Below, one piece after another: positions 18,926-27,696 of a stretch of 64,000 nt of DNA. The position numbers were made by a program, and so were the translations under genes. The stretch's first letter is position 1; each line of letters begins with the position of its first letter. The stretch is from Bacteroidota bacterium (GTDB lineage Bacteria > Bacteroidota > Bacteroidia > Bacteroidales > UBA12481). Below the pieces are notes generated by a model. The model saw nothing but the letters and a program-made list of their open reading frames with translations, ran no database searches and was not told the origin of the DNA. The stretch lies in contig JABHCC010000038.1 in NCBI GenBank assembly GCA_018669475.1, positions 44,746 through 108,745 on the forward strand, in the 5' to 3' direction.

Positions 18926-21586
18926 ATGAAACGATGGAAACTTATTTTACTGGTTTTTATAATCATACTTTCAAATGGTGAAGTATTTTCTCAATCATCA
19001 GATTTCTTTGCCTATTACACTCGACTGGATTTTGAGGATGAAAACAATACTGGAAAGTATGCAGATATTGTAATTCAGATAAACAACTCCGGTCGTGTGA
19101 TTTTCAGTAGGGAGTACAGCTATCTGCCCTATTGGGAGACGAAGAGCTCGAAGCAATTTTTCGATCGGATTATTCCTTTCAAAGGAGATGGTACAAGTGA
19201 ACGCCCAGACCGAGTCAATAAGTGTTCGTATGTCAGAATTGTTGAGAATTCAGGAGATAAAATCATCATACACTGGAGGTACGCACCTGATCAGACCAAT
19301 CTGAATTTTACAGATTTTAAGAAAAGCTATGAAGGGGATATAGGCAAATACTATGCTGATTATGCTGATGAATACTTCATTATTGATCAGAAAGGAGGGC
19401 TTACCAGAAAAGTTAAGAAAGGTTGCTACTCATTAGATGATTGGAATGATCCGATGAATGTAACAACACAGTTCCTGAATTTGACAAAAAAGGGAATTGA
19501 AGAACTTGACCTGATTCCTGCCAAAATTCAGAATCTGCCGGGAGAAAAGATTGCCGGAAGCCCAGTTCTAAATGCAGAAACCAGATCACCATTCCTAAGC
19601 TGGAGATTTGACGAGGGGATGGATCAGAACTATTTGTACACATATGAGAATAAAACCAATGCTTCTTGCGCCATTGGTGGCGTAGATGCCTATTGGAGGA
19701 ACGGAGTATCAGGATCGTGCCTTTCCTTTGATGGGTATACCAGCAAAGTCAGTATGCCTGCAGAAGATGTTCCTCAGCTTGATGGAAATTTTAGCATTGA
19801 AGCATGGATAGCTCCACAAGAATATCCCTGGAATGTGGCCGGAATAGTTGATCACGATCAGGACAAAAAGGCTGGCTATGCTTTGACTATAAATCATCTT
19901 GGACAAATCGGTTTCCACGCTACTATTGATGGTTCGTGGGAAGGTTTTACTACTGGAAAATCGGTTGATTTGCTTCATTGGACCTGTGTGACAGGTGTAT
20001 ATGATCAAGATGTGGGATTCAGGATCTATTTCAACGGAGAATTAATTGGAAGCCATACTATTTCCGGTAATTTAAATGATGCGGCTAACCATGATTTGTA
20101 TATGGGTATGGCCCATGAAAAGAAGCCTCCTTGGGCCTACGAACGGAATATTACGAAATCCTATTTGTCAAATATTGTTTTTAGCGGACGAATTGATGAG
20201 GTTCGTCTCTTCAACAGGTCATTGGACCAATCAGAAATAGAATCAGGATATCTTAAATATAAACCACGGAAGTCTAAAGTTCTTGATTTCTGGGTTCTTC
20301 CGGCCGGAGAAGATATTCCAAATCGCTTTGGGGCCACCTATACCAAACTGAGATGCAGCCCGGAATGGGATGGTTTATGGCGATTTGGGAACAGTGCTGA
20401 TATCGTGGTCTCGTTTGACAATAAACCCAATCGTTTTGTTTTCTGGAGAGGAACCAATTACCTGCCGAGTCTGGTTACAGAACCCGGACCTAATGGGATT
20501 TGGAATAGTGATCAGGGACCTGAAGATTATACAGATCAATGTTTTGAGCACATGTCGGATAAATCCTGTCGATACTCCCATGTCAGATTGATTGAGAATA
20601 CAGAAGCAAGAGTAGTTGTTCATTGGCGAAATGCAAGTGTAGGAGTCAGTTATGATTGGCTTACTGTGGATGACGACGGATGGGGACTGTGGACGGATGA
20701 ATACTGGTATATCTATCCCGATGCGTCCGCTATTAGATACCAGGTAAGTGGCCGCCTAAAAGACTTCAAAGAGATACAAACCCAGCAGAACGAATTATTG
20801 AGCCAACCAGGAACTCGTCCTGAAGACAACGTTCCCTATGATGCCATTACGGTTTCCAATATTCAAGGAGAAACCGAAACATGGAATTACTCGACCGGGG
20901 TTCCATTCATAAAGGAAAAGCTGATAGCCGAGAATCGGAATTTGATTTACATGAATCTCAATTCTAAATACAAACACTTCAATATTGGAGAAGTGGGTTC
21001 CTATTTCGTTCCCTACAGCCAATGGGAGTCGATGCGGATGGCCCTGGGACACACAAAGTATAATGCTTGGAACCATTATCCCTTTGGTTTATTACCCAGT
21101 GATGGAACTGTAGCTACGGGTATTGATCGGGTTAGCTCATCCTGCATCATCACCTTATATGGGCCTCATCACTTACTTGATGACGGAAGAACAGATATGT
21201 ACAATATTTATGGGATGACCGATCTACCCGCCACCGAACTCAAGTATCTGAATCGCTCTTGGAACTATGCCCCGACTCTCAGCGAAATCATGGGTGCAGA
21301 AAGTAATGGATATGACAAAGGACAAAGAGCCTATGTCATTAATAAAACATCCAGGAAAATCTCCTTCTCACTGGAAGGATCTGAAGCTAATACAATCCTA
21401 AATCCCTGTTTTGTTATTAAAAACTGGGGGAGTGAGAAAAAAGCCAACATCAGGATAAATGGTGAAAAGAAGAATAATGTCAGTAATGTTAAACAGGGGA
21501 TTATTCGAGATACAGACGGCACACTTACTGCTATTATATGGATAGAGCAGAAATCAGAAGAAAAATTGACCTATAGCATCTTTTAA
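18926..21586 (+). CDS. LamG + FWRG-module protein with degenerate N-terminal copy
   Basis: The 886-aa secreted protein has a signal peptide ending GEVFSQ. Residues about 225-440 are LamG (FSIEAWIAPQEYPWN, GRIDEVRLF). Residues about 466-886 are the shared module (FGATYTKL, FWRGTNYLPSLV with Phe506, RYSHVRLIENTEARVVVHWR, NPCFVIKNWG). Residues about 24-200 look like a worn copy of the first half of the same module: YYTRLDFEDE, then CSYVRIVENSGDKIIIHWRY, but the FWRG core is replaced by IFSREYSYLPYW. The family is unnamed to me. Twenty-four bases separate it from the upstream relative and 11 from the downstream fusion sulfatase, so they are very likely co-transcribed. Confidence 0.83.
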   Translation: MKRWKLILLVFIIILSNGEVFSQSSDFFAYYTRLDFEDENNTGKYADIVIQINNSGRVIFSREYSYLPYWETKSSKQFFDRIIPFKGDGTSERPDRVNKCSYVRIVENSGDKIIIHWRYAPDQTNLNFTDFKKSYEGDIGKYYADYADEYFIIDQKGGLTRKVKKGCYSLDDWNDPMNVTTQFLNLTKKGIEELDLIPAKIQNLPGEKIAGSPVLNAETRSPFLSWRFDEGMDQNYLYTYENKTNASCAIGGVDAYWRNGVSGSCLSFDGYTSKVSMPAEDVPQLDGNFSIEAWIAPQEYPWNVAGIVDHDQDKKAGYALTINHLGQIGFHATIDGSWEGFTTGKSVDLLHWTCVTGVYDQDVGFRIYFNGELIGSHTISGNLNDAANHDLYMGMAHEKKPPWAYERNITKSYLSNIVFSGRIDEVRLFNRSLDQSEIESGYLKYKPRKSKVLDFWVLPAGEDIPNRFGATYTKLRCSPEWDGLWRFGNSADIVVSFDNKPNRFVFWRGTNYLPSLVTEPGPNGIWNSDQGPEDYTDQCFEHMSDKSCRYSHVRLIENTEARVVVHWRNASVGVSYDWLTVDDDGWGLWTDEYWYIYPDASAIRYQVSGRLKDFKEIQTQQNELLSQPGTRPEDNVPYDAITVSNIQGETETWNYSTGVPFIKEKLIAENRNLIYMNLNSKYKHFNIGEVGSYFVPYSQWESMRMALGHTKYNAWNHYPFGLLPSDGTVATGIDRVSSSCIITLYGPHHLLDDGRTDMYNIYGMTDLPATELKYLNRSWNYAPTLSEIMGAESNGYDKGQRAYVINKTSRKISFSLEGSEANTILNPCFVIKNWGSEKKANIRINGEKKNNVSNVKQGIIRDTDGTLTAIIWIEQKSEEKLTYSIF

Positions 21587-21597
21587 ATATACCAATA

Positions 21598-24500
21598 ATG
21601 AAAAATGTTAAATTATTGTATTTGATTCTTGTGTTGTTTGCAGGCGCTGTAATTGCCCAAACCCAGGAATTACCAAATATTATAATCGTTTATGCTGATG
21701 ATCTGGGTTACGGTGACCTCTCATGCTACAATGAAGAATCAGCATACGAAACGCCAAACCTAGATAAAATGGCAAGAGATGGAGTTCTTTTCACTGATGC
21801 TCATAGTCCGTCAACTATCTGTTCTCCTTCGCGTTATGGTTTGTATTCAGGCAATCAGATATATAGGTCAACAGGACGGGGAGGTGGAGCATTCGAAGGT
21901 CCTGGAGGACCTAGTTATCTGAAACCCGGTACCCTAACAATTGCCGAAATGCTTAAAAAGCAAGGTTACCTAACAGGAGTGTTTGGCAAATGGCATGTTG
22001 GCCTGACCTGGTTTGATGAGAATAATGAAAGGTTAAAAGGCGGGTTCGATAATTCACTTCTGATTGATTATGAGAAGAGCACCCCCTTGATTGATGGTCC
22101 GAATCAAAGAGGATTTGATAAATCCTTTGTTACCCCTAATTGTCCAACCACAGATCCACTTTATATCTACATAGAAAATGGCATGGTTCATAAACCTGCC
22201 AGTATGAGGCATAAGAGGTCTACTCTGCCAAACCCAGGCGGTAAATGGCGATGGGATAATGATGAAGGCTGGATGTCACCCGGCTATAACTTTACAGAAG
22301 CAGATCTATTGTTTTACGATAAGACATGTAAGTTTATTACTGAACACCGTCAAAAAACACCACATAAACCTTTCTTTGCTGTATTGTCAACCCAGATTGC
22401 TCATGCTCCTGTACTACCGGCAGAGCAATTTAATGGCTCAACCAAAGCCGGACCACGGGGAGATTTTGTTTGGGAACTGGATGTTCTGGTAGGTCGCTTA
22501 ATGGATCTTATAAAAAATCTTGGAATAGACGACAATACACTGATTGTTTTTAATGCAGACAATGGAGCAGAAACAGTCCACGTTGATTGGATGCGACAAG
22601 ACCACATGCATGATGCTTCAGGAGGCTGGAGAGGGATGAAACGTGATGGTTGGGAAGGCGGGCACCGGGTTCCATTTATTGTTCGCTGGCCCCAGACTTT
22701 TCCTGCCGGGCAGATATCCGATCAAATGATCAATACGACTGATATATTTGCGACCCTTGCATCAGTAGTAGGATACAAACTAGATGCAGATGATGCTAGG
22801 GACAGTTATGATATGCTACCAGCGATGCTTGGTATTCAGGATGAAAAAGCGTCAATAAGGCCATATTTGTTAACTCAAAGTTTCCGTGGAGAATTTCAGA
22901 TCAGGCAGGAAAATTGGAAGTATTTGGACCATACTGGATCCGGAGGTAATAATTACGAGAATGAGACAATGAAAAAGTATGCCTTACCGGAAAGTGAACC
23001 TGATGCTCCGGGACAGTTATACAACCTTGAATCAGACCCAGGGGAAACAACAAACCTATATTTTACTGAGGCCAGGAAACGTAAGGAGCTTAAGAAGTTG
23101 CTGGAAAAGTCGAAAGAAAACGGCCGGAGTGCTCCGGCAGAAAGACAGCCAATCGGAATAGAGAAGATAAAGGAAATTAATGGAGAGGGTGGAATTGTTG
23201 ACCGATGGTCGGAAAGAAAAGCGAATGAGTGGTACGACAAGCAAGAATGGCCTTGCGGATATAACTACATACCGGCAAATGCAATCAGCTATACTGAGAT
23301 GTGGATGCCTTATAGCTTTGATCCAAATGTCATTGATGCGGAACTAGCTCTTGCAGAAGACATTGGTTTCAATTGCTTACGAGTTGTTCTTCCTTTTGTT
23401 GTTTGGGAGTATAATCCTAATTTATTCAAATCCAGACTTAATGAATTTCTGGAAATTTGTGATAAGCACGGACAAAAGGTAATGTTCACATTGTTTGATG
23501 ATTGTGCTTTTGGATCAGACCCAAAACTTAAGAATCCATGGTATGGTCAACAACCGGAAGTCCTGGATGGATGGTATGCAAGCGGATGGACACCGAGCCC
23601 CGGTCATGATATGGTTCGTAATCCTGAAACCTGGCCACGACTTGAAAGCTATGTTAAAGATGTAATCACGGCATTTAAAGACGATCCAAGAGTTTGGGTT
23701 TGGGACCTTTACAACGAGCCAACAAATGGTGGTTTGAAGAACACATCTCTGCCACTGGTAAAAAAAGTTTACCAATGGGGACGTGAAGTAAACCCTTCAC
23801 AACCTATTACTATTGCCCAATGGAATAGTAATGGGGAATTAAACAGGATCATTCATCAAAACAATGACATTACCACTTTCCATAGCTATAGCAATGCCAG
23901 GGTGGTTAAGGAGCTTATTAAGTCGCTGAAAATTCTAAATCGGCCGCTTATTAATACTGAATGGCTCAACAGGTCGATCGGGTCTGAAGTATTAACATGC
24001 CTTCCGGTTTTTAGTTCTGAGAATGCCGGATGTATGTTATGGGGCTTGGTTAATGGTAAAACTCAAACTCATTTGCACTGGGGCTGGAGGCCGGGCAAAG
24101 GGGACCCGGATATTTGGCAACATGATTTGTTTTATAATGATCATAGACCTTATGACAAGAATGAACTAGACTTTTTCAAAAAGTCGGTATTGGAACATAA
24201 AGCAGCCAAACTTGAACCTGTACTTATAGAACCCGTGAAAAATGGTCAAGCTCCTTCTGATGCCATTATCCTTTTTAACAGGGATTCCCTCAACAACTTT
24301 AGAAGCGTAGAAACCGGAGGGAACTCGGAATGGGTAGTATCCGGAGAAGAGTTTACGGTCAAACCAGGGACAAAAAACATCGAAACAAGGCAAAAATTCG
24401 GGGATTGTCAATTGCATATTGAATGGAAAACCTCTGAAAAAGATGTTATTGATGGTAAAACAGGGCAGCAATGCAGTAACTCAGGAATTTACCTGATGAG

Positions 24501-24858
24501 TAAATATGAGATCCAGGTTTTGAATTCCTATAATAATAAAACCAATCCATTGGGCCAGGCTGCAGCCTTTTACGGTAACGCGGCTCCTATGGTAAATGCC
24601 TCTCTGGAACCCGAAGAGTGGCAGGTATATGATATCATTTTTACTGCCCCAAAATTCAACAAAAATGAGGACTTATTGGAGTCCGGATACTTCACACTAT
24701 TTCACAACGGGGTTTTGGTTCTGAACCATGTTGAAGTTACTGAACCGACTGCTTCGCATAATGGGGAATACAGCCTGAGAGAGCCTGAGCTACCTTTAAT
24801 GCTTCAGGATCATAAAAATGAGGTGAGCTACAGGAATATTTGGATCAGGAAATTATAA
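21598..24858 (+). CDS. Sulfatase + GH5-like glycosidase + DUF1080 triple fusion
   Basis: The 1086-aa secreted protein has a signal peptide ending GAVIAQ. Residues about 24-510 are an S1 sulfatase with VYADDLGYGDLS, the formylglycine motif CSPSRYGLYSG (Cys75), FGKWHVG and FNADNGAE. Residues about 535-880 form a TIM-barrel glycosidase of the GH5/GH-A type with the acid/base Glu in DLYNEPTNGG (about 707) and the likely nucleophile in NTEWLN (about 788). Residues about 885-1086 are a DUF1080/3-keto-glycoside-hydrolase-like beta domain (NSGIYLMSKYEIQVLNSYNN). The three parts normally occur as separate proteins. No stop or frame change is seen across the joints, so it is a real fusion. It could desulfate and cleave the same chain; that is an inference. 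Confidence 0.88.
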   Translation: MKNVKLLYLILVLFAGAVIAQTQELPNIIIVYADDLGYGDLSCYNEESAYETPNLDKMARDGVLFTDAHSPSTICSPSRYGLYSGNQIYRSTGRGGGAFEGPGGPSYLKPGTLTIAEMLKKQGYLTGVFGKWHVGLTWFDENNERLKGGFDNSLLIDYEKSTPLIDGPNQRGFDKSFVTPNCPTTDPLYIYIENGMVHKPASMRHKRSTLPNPGGKWRWDNDEGWMSPGYNFTEADLLFYDKTCKFITEHRQKTPHKPFFAVLSTQIAHAPVLPAEQFNGSTKAGPRGDFVWELDVLVGRLMDLIKNLGIDDNTLIVFNADNGAETVHVDWMRQDHMHDASGGWRGMKRDGWEGGHRVPFIVRWPQTFPAGQISDQMINTTDIFATLASVVGYKLDADDARDSYDMLPAMLGIQDEKASIRPYLLTQSFRGEFQIRQENWKYLDHTGSGGNNYENETMKKYALPESEPDAPGQLYNLESDPGETTNLYFTEARKRKELKKLLEKSKENGRSAPAERQPIGIEKIKEINGEGGIVDRWSERKANEWYDKQEWPCGYNYIPANAISYTEMWMPYSFDPNVIDAELALAEDIGFNCLRVVLPFVVWEYNPNLFKSRLNEFLEICDKHGQKVMFTLFDDCAFGSDPKLKNPWYGQQPEVLDGWYASGWTPSPGHDMVRNPETWPRLESYVKDVITAFKDDPRVWVWDLYNEPTNGGLKNTSLPLVKKVYQWGREVNPSQPITIAQWNSNGELNRIIHQNNDITTFHSYSNARVVKELIKSLKILNRPLINTEWLNRSIGSEVLTCLPVFSSENAGCMLWGLVNGKTQTHLHWGWRPGKGDPDIWQHDLFYNDHRPYDKNELDFFKKSVLEHKAAKLEPVLIEPVKNGQAPSDAIILFNRDSLNNFRSVETGGNSEWVVSGEEFTVKPGTKNIETRQKFGDCQLHIEWKTSEKDVIDGKTGQQCSNSGIYLMSKYEIQVLNSYNNKTNPLGQAAAFYGNAAPMVNASLEPEEWQVYDIIFTAPKFNKNEDLLESGYFTLFHNGVLVLNHVEVTEPTASHNGEYSLREPELPLMLQDHKNEVSYRNIWIRKL

Positions 24859-24863
24859 AAAAC

Positions 24864-26153
24864 TTACTCCTGTCCAAAGCAATAAAGATTCTTTGTGCCT
24901 CTCAAAAGCAGTTTGTTCTGAACCAGTACTGGTGAAGCCACAAAATTGTCTTCGAACTGCGTGTGTGTAAGGACCTTAATTCCACTGTCGGATACTTCAC
25001 AAACGTAAAATGCCCCTACATCATTGCACATATACAACATATTTCCAGCTAGCGTGGGGGAACTGTAAAACAATCCTTTGACTTCCGGTAATTCGCTTTT
25101 CCAAAGCTCTTCACCCGTAAGGATATCCAAACACCATAACTTGCCGTTAAAACTAAGGATATATACTTTACCGTCGATAGCGATCGGAGTGGCAACATCG
25201 GTTCCAATTCCGCTTTTTTCCCAAAGGAAGTCTTTCTCGGTCATGTCACCTTCAATTTTAGTTTTCATACCCGCCAATAATCTGCCTCTTCCATATGGCA
25301 CTAAAGCAACACCATCAGAAATGGCTGGTGAGGCGATTGTGCGCCAATATTGTTTTTGCCCGGGGTTGAACCCACTGTACGACCAAATGAGCTCACCTGT
25401 AGTTGCATCATGACCTGTTAAGTGGTCAGCTCCCCATACAACTATTGTAGTTTTGTCGCCTTCTGTGATAAGCAGCGGAGTTGTGTAGCTCTGAGCAGTT
25501 TCTTTATTGCAGGTGTAGTTTCTATCGACTTTCCAGGCAACTTTACCTGTCGATTGTTCCAGTGCCAGCAAATAGGATTGGCCTTCATTCATAATTGCTA
25601 CAACAACATTCCCTTCCACCAGAACCGGGCTGGTCCCGAAATCCCACCAGAAAGTTATTTCGCCGTGGGTGTCCTGAAGGTTGGTTTTCCATAGAACATT
25701 GCCGTCAAAATCAAGTGCAGCCAGTGTTGTGGTTTTGAAGAGGACAAAAATACGCTCTCCATTAGTTATTGCAGAGGGATTACTGCCACTTCCCCTTTTA
25801 TGTTTTCCCGGATTTTGTTTACCAAGCTTAACTTCCCATACCTGATTTCCCTCCCAATCAAAGCAGATTACTCCATCTTCAGCATCATCATTCTCGCCAA
25901 TACCTGAGGTAATTATAATACGATCCTTCCAAACAATCGGAGTTGATCCGCCGACCCCGGGTAGCTTTATCTCCCACAATAGATTATTGCTTGAGGAAAT
26001 CACTGAAGGGTAGTTTCCCTGCTCAGCCACTCCATTGGCATTAGGACCACGCCATTGCGGCCAGTCTTGCGCTTGCAATGTTATTGTCATCAGCATGAAG
26101 AGAAGGCATACTGTAAATTGGCGTTTGTGGATAGAATTTATTTTTGGGGCCAT
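24864..26153 (-). CDS. Secreted PQQ-type beta-propeller repeat protein
   Basis: The 429-aa protein has a signal peptide (ending ITLQAQ) and then DWPQWRGPNANGV, the usual opening of PQQ-like propeller proteins found near sulfatases. Repeats follow with the blade pattern GKVAWKV, GELIWSY, GEELWKSEL. No dehydrogenase domain or PQQ-ligand set is obvious, so it is likely a binding or scaffold protein similar to BamB rather than an enzyme. It is the only reverse-strand gene in the first 53 kb. It converges on the fusion sulfatase with a 5-base gap and diverges from the sulfatase at 26350. Confidence 0.85.
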   Translation of the reverse strand: MAPKINSIHKRQFTVCLLFMLMTITLQAQDWPQWRGPNANGVAEQGNYPSVISSSNNLLWEIKLPGVGGSTPIVWKDRIIITSGIGENDDAEDGVICFDWEGNQVWEVKLGKQNPGKHKRGSGSNPSAITNGERIFVLFKTTTLAALDFDGNVLWKTNLQDTHGEITFWWDFGTSPVLVEGNVVVAIMNEGQSYLLALEQSTGKVAWKVDRNYTCNKETAQSYTTPLLITEGDKTTIVVWGADHLTGHDATTGELIWSYSGFNPGQKQYWRTIASPAISDGVALVPYGRGRLLAGMKTKIEGDMTEKDFLWEKSGIGTDVATPIAIDGKVYILSFNGKLWCLDILTGEELWKSELPEVKGLFYSSPTLAGNMLYMCNDVGAFYVCEVSDSGIKVLTHTQFEDNFVASPVLVQNKLLLRGTKNLYCFGQE

Positions 26154-26229
26154 ACTTTAATAATTTTGTTCACACCTTTCATTGCTACAAAAGGACCAGC
26201 TGCAAGATTCTTACTTTCTTTGGATTTTC

Positions 26230-26237
26230 CAAAATTA
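26230..26237 (-). promoter_or_regulatory. Possible Bacteroidota -7 box for the PQQ-propeller gene
   Basis: On the reverse strand the bases read TAATTTTG, matching the TAnnTTTG -7 consensus of Bacteroidota sigma-70. It lies about 77 bases before the start codon. No clear TTTG -33 box sits at the usual 19-21 base spacing, so support is weak. Confidence 0.3.
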
Positions 26238-26349
26238 TCCTTAATGAGTGCTTTTATGTTTAAAATGTGGAGAGTATTGCACTTTGGAATTCCTATTTTT
26301 ATACATTGAAGGAAAGTCAATATTCTAATTATGAACTTTTTGAAAACTC

Positions 26350-27657
26350 ATGTTCATGAAATTCAAGAAAATCAAATACTTATTTGCTTTGGTAGCACTG
26401 GCGGCAACAGGACTGGCCTGCAATATAATAAAGAGTGATCCACAGCCCAATGTTGTTATAATCCTTGCTGATGATCTGGGTTGTGGTGATATGAGCCTTT
26501 ACGATGGCTGGATCGAGACACCTCATATTGACCAGATGGCCGGTGAAGGTGTCAGGTTTACAGATTTCCACTCCAACAGTTCGGTATGTAGTCCTTCCCG
26601 AGCTGCATTTATGACTGGCCGTTATCAACAAAGGGTTGGTATTGTAGATGTGATTGTAGGGTTTAGAGACAAGGATGGCTTGGAACCCTCTGAAGTGACC
26701 ATTTCCGGTTTATTTAAGGATGCAGGTTACAAGACAGCTATTTTCGGGAAATGGCATTGTGGTACTGACATTCGACATAATCCCACCAATCATGGTTTCG
26801 ACGAATATATTGGATTCCTTAACGGGGGAAGCGATTACCTGAACCATAAGAATTGGATGGACGGTACTGAGATCAAAGATCAAGAGGGGTATGGAACTCA
26901 TATCATAACGGACAAATCCATCGATTTCATTAAACGTAACAAGGATAATCCCTTCTTTCTGTATGTTGCTCACCAGGCCGTACATAACTATTACCAGATC
27001 CCATCGGATCCACCTGGAACCCGGGGCAGGGATATTCCGCTGTCGGGTAAGGAGGCCCAGGCAAGATACAAGATCATGCTGGAGGACCTGGACAGGGAAG
27101 TAGGCAAGATACTGGATGCTTTGAAAGAATACGATCTGGAGGAGAATACCTTAGTGTTCTTCTTTTCTGACAACGGTGCAGTATACATGAATCCGAATGA
27201 AAGACCCTATCGCGGTAGTAAGTTCAGTAATTATGAAGGCGGACATCGTGTTCCCGCAGTTGCCAGATGGCCCGGTCATATACAGGCTGACTGGACATCA
27301 GATGAGCTGATCGTCGGAATGGATCTGCTACCTACCCTTATGCAAATAGCGGATATTGATATTCCCGAACATAGAAAGCTCGACGGGATAAGCATCAAAG
27401 ATCACCTGCTGAATCAAGCTGATTTGCCTGATCGACGTGTTTTCTTCGGTTATGAACCCAAATTGGGTACAGCAATGCGTGATGGGCAATGGAAGATGCA
27501 GACCAAGGGTGATGTTGTCGAGTTGTACGACCTGAGTAAGGATATCAAGGAAACAACAAACATTACGGACAAGTACCCCGAACGTACAGCAAAAATGAAG
27601 AACGCTATCGAGAAATGGAAACAGGAGGTGATTCCCGAGAATGCTTCACAACAATAA
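26350..27657 (+). CDS. S1-family sulfatase, lipoprotein
   Basis: The 435-aa arylsulfatase-like protein carries a lipobox (GLAC, Cys24). The catalytic landmarks are all present: VIILADDLGCGDMS, formylglycine motif CSPSRAAFMTGRYQQRVG (Cys80), FGKWHCG and FFSDNGA. A second ATG lies two codons downstream. It is likely a periplasm-facing enzyme acting on oligosaccharides already imported. A 196-base spacer separates it from the divergent propeller gene, so it probably begins a transcription unit that continues into the DUF3863-like gene 39 bases downstream. Confidence 0.93.
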   Translation: MFMKFKKIKYLFALVALAATGLACNIIKSDPQPNVVIILADDLGCGDMSLYDGWIETPHIDQMAGEGVRFTDFHSNSSVCSPSRAAFMTGRYQQRVGIVDVIVGFRDKDGLEPSEVTISGLFKDAGYKTAIFGKWHCGTDIRHNPTNHGFDEYIGFLNGGSDYLNHKNWMDGTEIKDQEGYGTHIITDKSIDFIKRNKDNPFFLYVAHQAVHNYYQIPSDPPGTRGRDIPLSGKEAQARYKIMLEDLDREVGKILDALKEYDLEENTLVFFFSDNGAVYMNPNERPYRGSKFSNYEGGHRVPAVARWPGHIQADWTSDELIVGMDLLPTLMQIADIDIPEHRKLDGISIKDHLLNQADLPDRRVFFGYEPKLGTAMRDGQWKMQTKGDVVELYDLSKDIKETTNITDKYPERTAKMKNAIEKWKQEVIPENASQQ

Positions 27658-27696
27658 ACTATTATAATAATCTGAAAGCCTAATAATAACGAAATC

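Noticed and set aside
24864..26153. PQQ-propeller protein as an alcohol dehydrogenase
   Set aside because: It lacks the size and the PQQ-ligand and calcium-site residues of quinoprotein dehydrogenases that I would expect; it fits the BamB-like propeller type better.
26161..26168. TAATTTTG on the + strand as a promoter for the sulfatase at 26350
   Set aside because: It would give a leader of about 175 bases, and the nearest TTTG lies only 14 bases upstream, not the usual 19-21.
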